In this document: piece after piece, positions 43,004 through 44,790 of the stretch
Layout of the letters: each line of letters begins with the position of its first letter
Numbering within the stretch: position 1 is the first letter of the stretch
NCBI GenBank assembly: GCA_017635875.1
Contig: JAGBKP010000207.1
Span: forward strand, 1 to 44,790
Reading direction: 5' to 3'
DNA from: Selenomonadaceae bacterium
GTDB lineage: Bacteria; Bacillota; Negativicutes; Selenomonadales; Selenomonadaceae
Length of the DNA: 44,790 nucleotides
Notes under the pieces: generated by a model
Databases searched by the model: none
The model's input: only the letters and a program-made list of their open reading frames with translations
What the model was told of the DNA's origin: nothing
Program-made: the position numbers and the translations under genes

Positions 43004-43225
43004 TTAGTTTATCATCGAAGCATATGTCGAACGGGAATTTACGGGAACTTTAAGAATATCCATAGCTTTTTCAAGACTAATCCCCATAGAGTCCATTATA
43101 TTCTTTAAATGAGTCAATGTAGCTTCTTCTCTCGTTTCCTCCACTAACCCTTCGCCTAAACGGATAGAGCATTTTAAAATTTTACTCTCGTTAGCCGTAA
43201 CATCAATAATTTTTAAAATTGCCCT
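43004..43225 (-). pseudogene. C-terminal fragment of an Rpn/PD-(D/E)XK transposase-like gene
   Basis: An open frame without a start reads AILKIIDVTANESKILKCSI, then LGEGLVEETREEA and LKNIMDSMGISLEKAMDILKVP up to a TAA at 43006-43004. The tail has the same build as the 66-residue ORF in the pyr operon (acidic helix, then 'SxEKAxDxLxV'). The catalytic domain is missing. Confidence 0.6.
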
Positions 43226-43230
43226 AAATA

Positions 43231-43270
43231 CGCAAAAAGCCTACCATTCATCGTGAATAGTAGACTTTTC
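43231..43270 (-). terminator. Terminator of the 171-residue hypothetical gene
   Basis: On the minus strand a 16-bp stem with G-U pairs (AAAAGTCTACTATTCA with TGAATGGTAGGCTTTT) around CGA, followed by TTTTT. It begins about 18 nt after the stop. Confidence 0.85.
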
Positions 43271-43285
43271 TGTAGAAGTAGAACA

Positions 43286-43801
43286 TCAGTTGGCTTTGTC
43301 TATTTTTTGTTTGACTTTGTATAATTCGTTGTATAATTCTTCCATGAGTTTCATAAAATCGTTATCGGTATTTGTCTGTTTAATTATCCACTTTACAAAT
43401 CCCCACTTGCCTTGGTCTGTTGAGTCTTTTAGAAACCAATGATTTAAAACATAATACTTTTTTCCGTTACACTCTACGAAACAGTCCGAATAATATCTTA
43501 TCTTTGCTTCTTCACTGTCTATAGACTCTCTTAAAACGCAAAATTTATTGTCATCAACCTTCAAACCTGCGATTTTCTCGTTGATGCACTTGTAAAAATC
43601 TTGCAAGAAAGCGACATTATTCTCATTTAAAAGACTATAGTCTTTCATAAAAGTAAAACAGAGCCGGCAAAATTCTTTGTTATCCGCCAATTTGCTTCCG
43701 GGATAGTAGGGGAAAGTCGCCAAGACAAGTTGTGCTATACGAGATTTTAAATTGCCAGGCTGTTTTTTGTCCGTATCTTTGATATACCATGTGTATTCCA
43801 T
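43286..43801 (-). CDS. Hypothetical protein, 171 residues
   Basis: I do not recognise it. Soluble, Lys/Asp-rich and low in GC compared with its neighbours. The N-terminus is MEYTWYIKDTDKKQPGNLKS. The middle has FCRLCFTFMKDYSLLNENN; the C-terminal part has KKYYVLNHWFLKDSTDQGKWGFVKW followed by a helix (DNDFMKLMEELYNELYKVKQ). Four Cys are scattered, with no clear metal motif. The start ATG follows AAGGAGG at about 8 nt. It has its own terminator. AT-rich composition and decayed neighbours suggest an acquired gene. Confidence 0.7.
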   Translation of the reverse strand: MEYTWYIKDTDKKQPGNLKSRIAQLVLATFPYYPGSKLADNKEFCRLCFTFMKDYSLLNENNVAFLQDFYKCINEKIAGLKVDDNKFCVLRESIDSEEAKIRYYSDCFVECNGKKYYVLNHWFLKDSTDQGKWGFVKWIIKQTNTDNDFMKLMEELYNELYKVKQKIDKAN

Positions 43802-43890
43802 AAAATCGTTGCCTCCTTAAAAATCTAATAAGAACGAAATAAAAATTTTATTTTGTAATAATTGACTTGAAAAGAGAATTTAACTATTAT

Positions 43891-44212
43891 TTAAGCACCA
43901 GGAATTAAATTTCTATACTGTTTTACCTTAATTTTCATATATTCATTATTATCCTTACCAATAACCCCATGTTGTTCTGCAGCTAAAAAATCACGTCTTG
44001 CCTCTTGAATTTTTCCCGTTTTTTCATAGAATAAACCTCTATAAAAAAATAAAGTACCTCTGCGTTTTTTAAAAGAATCAGAATAAAAAGTATTTGATTT
44101 AAGAGTGTCTGTAAGAACTTTTATAGCGGCTTCATAATCTACTTTATCTTTTGTTCAGAGTTCCAATAGAAATTAAAACCCCCGTACGCCTCTCCTTATT
44201 CCGCCTCCTATG
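43891..44212 (-). pseudogene. Broken TPR-like gene
   Basis: A frame from about 44158 to the TAA at 43893-43891 reads DKVDYEAAIKVLTDTLK, then RRGTLFFYRGLFYEKTG and KIQEARRDFLAAEQHG, which look like two tetratricopeptide-type helices. A TGA closes this frame just upstream. The other frame continues it as ERRTGVLISIGTLNK, so one extra A in AAAA (near 44152) appears to break the gene. No start codon with a ribosome site is seen for the 5' part. Confidence 0.55.
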
Positions 44213-44217
44213 AAAAC

Positions 44218-44457
44218 TCAGTACATAACTTTTACGCGACTGTTATAAGGTTTTACATCAAATATGACCTCGCCCCCTTTTTTTCTGAAACAAAAAAAAC
44301 GCGCAAAAAAGGCAATGATAAAAACAGCCAATCTTGCGTGGCTATAAATAAACCCATAAAATTTTGCGCGCGAAAAATCAGGAGAGAATATTACCCCCCT
44401 CCCCCAAAGGAGTTTGAGAGAGTCGATTATGGCAAACGAAAACTTGCGCTTTTTCAT
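44218..44457 (-). CDS. Small hypothetical protein, 79 residues
   Basis: The ATG follows a strong AAGGAGGAG site at good spacing, so a gene start is well supported. The product begins MKKRKFSFAIIDSLKLLWG and contains a hydrophobic stretch ARLAVFIIAFFARFFCF about residues 41-57, ending in basic and mixed residues. A G-rich tract (GGGGGAGGGGGG on the coding strand) lies near codon 20, so a length error there could have changed the frame and the C-terminal part may be wrong. No homology is recognised. Confidence 0.45.
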   Translation of the reverse strand: MKKRKFSFAIIDSLKLLWGRGVIFSPDFSRAKFYGFIYSHARLAVFIIAFFARFFCFRKKGGEVIFDVKPYNSRVKVMY

Positions 44458-44621
44458 AATCGCGCTCCTCCTTGTCCAAAAATCTTCGAATTATGTTATA
44501 CTATTCTGAATTCTATCATATTGCGCAAATATTTGTCAAAATATTTTTTTGGCGTTTTTTCGGGCGTTTTTGAACCGGTCGGTTATTAAAAAAATTCATA
44601 AGCTCACCGCGCAAAACAAAA

Positions 44622-44649
44622 AAGCCTTACGAAAAACTTCGTAAGGCTT
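44622..44649 (-). terminator. Terminator of the rRNA-tRNA operon
   Basis: AAGCCTTACGAA (44622-44633) and TTCGTAAGGCTT (44638-44649) form a perfect 12-bp stem with a 4-nt loop; on the minus strand it is followed by TTTTTGTTTTG. It lies 9 nt after the tRNA. Confidence 0.93.
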
Positions 44650-44657
44650 GAATTTTC

Positions 44658-44733
44658 TGGCTCCCCGAACTGGACTCGAACCAGTGACATTCTGATTAAC
44701 AGTCAGACGCTCTACCGACTGAGCTATCGAGGA
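44658..44733 (-). tRNA. tRNA-Asn (GTT)
   Basis: 76 nt with encoded CCA. The acceptor TCCTCGA pairs with TCGGGGA. The anticodon stem is TCTGA/TCAGA with the loop CTGTTAA, giving anticodon GTT. The T-arm is CTGG-TTCGAGT-CCAG. It lies about 6 nt after the 5S gene. Confidence 0.97.
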
Positions 44734-44738
44734 ATAAA

Positions 44739-44790
44739 CCGGCAACTACCTATCCTCCCGGGTCGTTTCCAACCAAGTACTTTCGGCCTC
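44739..44790 (-). rRNA. 5S rRNA, 3' part (runs off right edge)
   Basis: The minus strand reads CGAAAGTACTTGGTTGGAAA, then CCCGGGAGGATAGGTAGTTG and CCGG, typical of the 3' half of 5S rRNA. With the following tRNA and terminator it shows an rRNA operon entering from the right. Confidence 0.88.

Noticed and set aside
44338-44589. 83-codon plus frame opposite the small hypothetical
   Set aside because: No ribosome site at its ATG, and the minus frame has a strong one.

Overview
The window looks like chromosomal DNA of a low-to-mid GC, motile, anaerobic Firmicutes-type bacterium. My best guess is the class Negativicutes. The reasons are the order ylxM-ffh-rpsP-khpA-ylqD-rimM-trmD, a single pyrimidine operon pyrB-pyrC-carA-carB-pyrK-pyrD-pyrF-pyrE with a class 1B (PyrK-dependent) dihydroorotate dehydrogenase, the cluster tilS-hpt-ftsH, and frequent TTG starts behind good ribosome binding sites. 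The assignment is an inference; no 16S gene is present, only the 3' end of a 5S gene at the right edge.

Layout. 1-5.1 kb (minus): pectin/galacturonate use, with the N-terminus of a GH28-type enzyme and uxaC-uxaB-uxaA. 5.2-7.4 kb: a chemoreceptor-like protein and a 168-bp MITE-like element. 7.4-9.0 kb: a Zn/Mn-type ABC importer (permease and ATPase). 9.3-12.3 kb: one very long flagellin gene put out of frame by a run of 14 G. 12.4-15.7 kb (minus): MBL-fold protein, ABC-2 exporter ATPase and permease, and a VapBC-like toxin-antitoxin pair. 15.9-16.5 kb (plus): an operon of four tandem micro-ORFs (26-28 codons) with its own promoter, leader hairpin and terminator. 16.5-23.1 kb (minus): corC-like gene, a BsuPI-domain lipoprotein-like secreted protein, and the SRP/ribosome-maturation operon. 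23.2-33.1 kb (plus): the pyr operon, preceded by a 6-codon leader peptide and an attenuator hairpin. 33.1-42.1 kb (plus): tilS-hpt, ftsH with a membrane diguanylate cyclase, and birA-coaX-VOC. 42.1-44.8 kb (minus): an unrecognised 42-residue repeat protein, decayed gene fragments, small hypotheticals, tRNA-Asn and 5S rRNA.

Two features stand out. First, at least eight intergenic sites carry polypurine/polypyrimidine elements built as Py-loop-Pu-loop-mirror Pu. This is the exact arrangement needed for an intrastrand purine-purine-pyrimidine triple helix. The three arms differ between copies but change together, which argues that the three-part symmetry itself is maintained. Most full copies are two such units facing each other over a conserved AT-rich spacer. 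Second, the micro-ORF operon encodes three near-identical acidic amphipathic peptides and one hydrophobic peptide, diverged mainly by synonymous changes, divergently next to an exporter and a hydrolase. This is a candidate for an undescribed small-peptide system.

Other points of regulation: a poly-G tract that could switch the flagellin on and off, a pyrBI-like translation-coupled attenuator, and a terminator overlapping the khpA stop codon inside the ribosomal operon.
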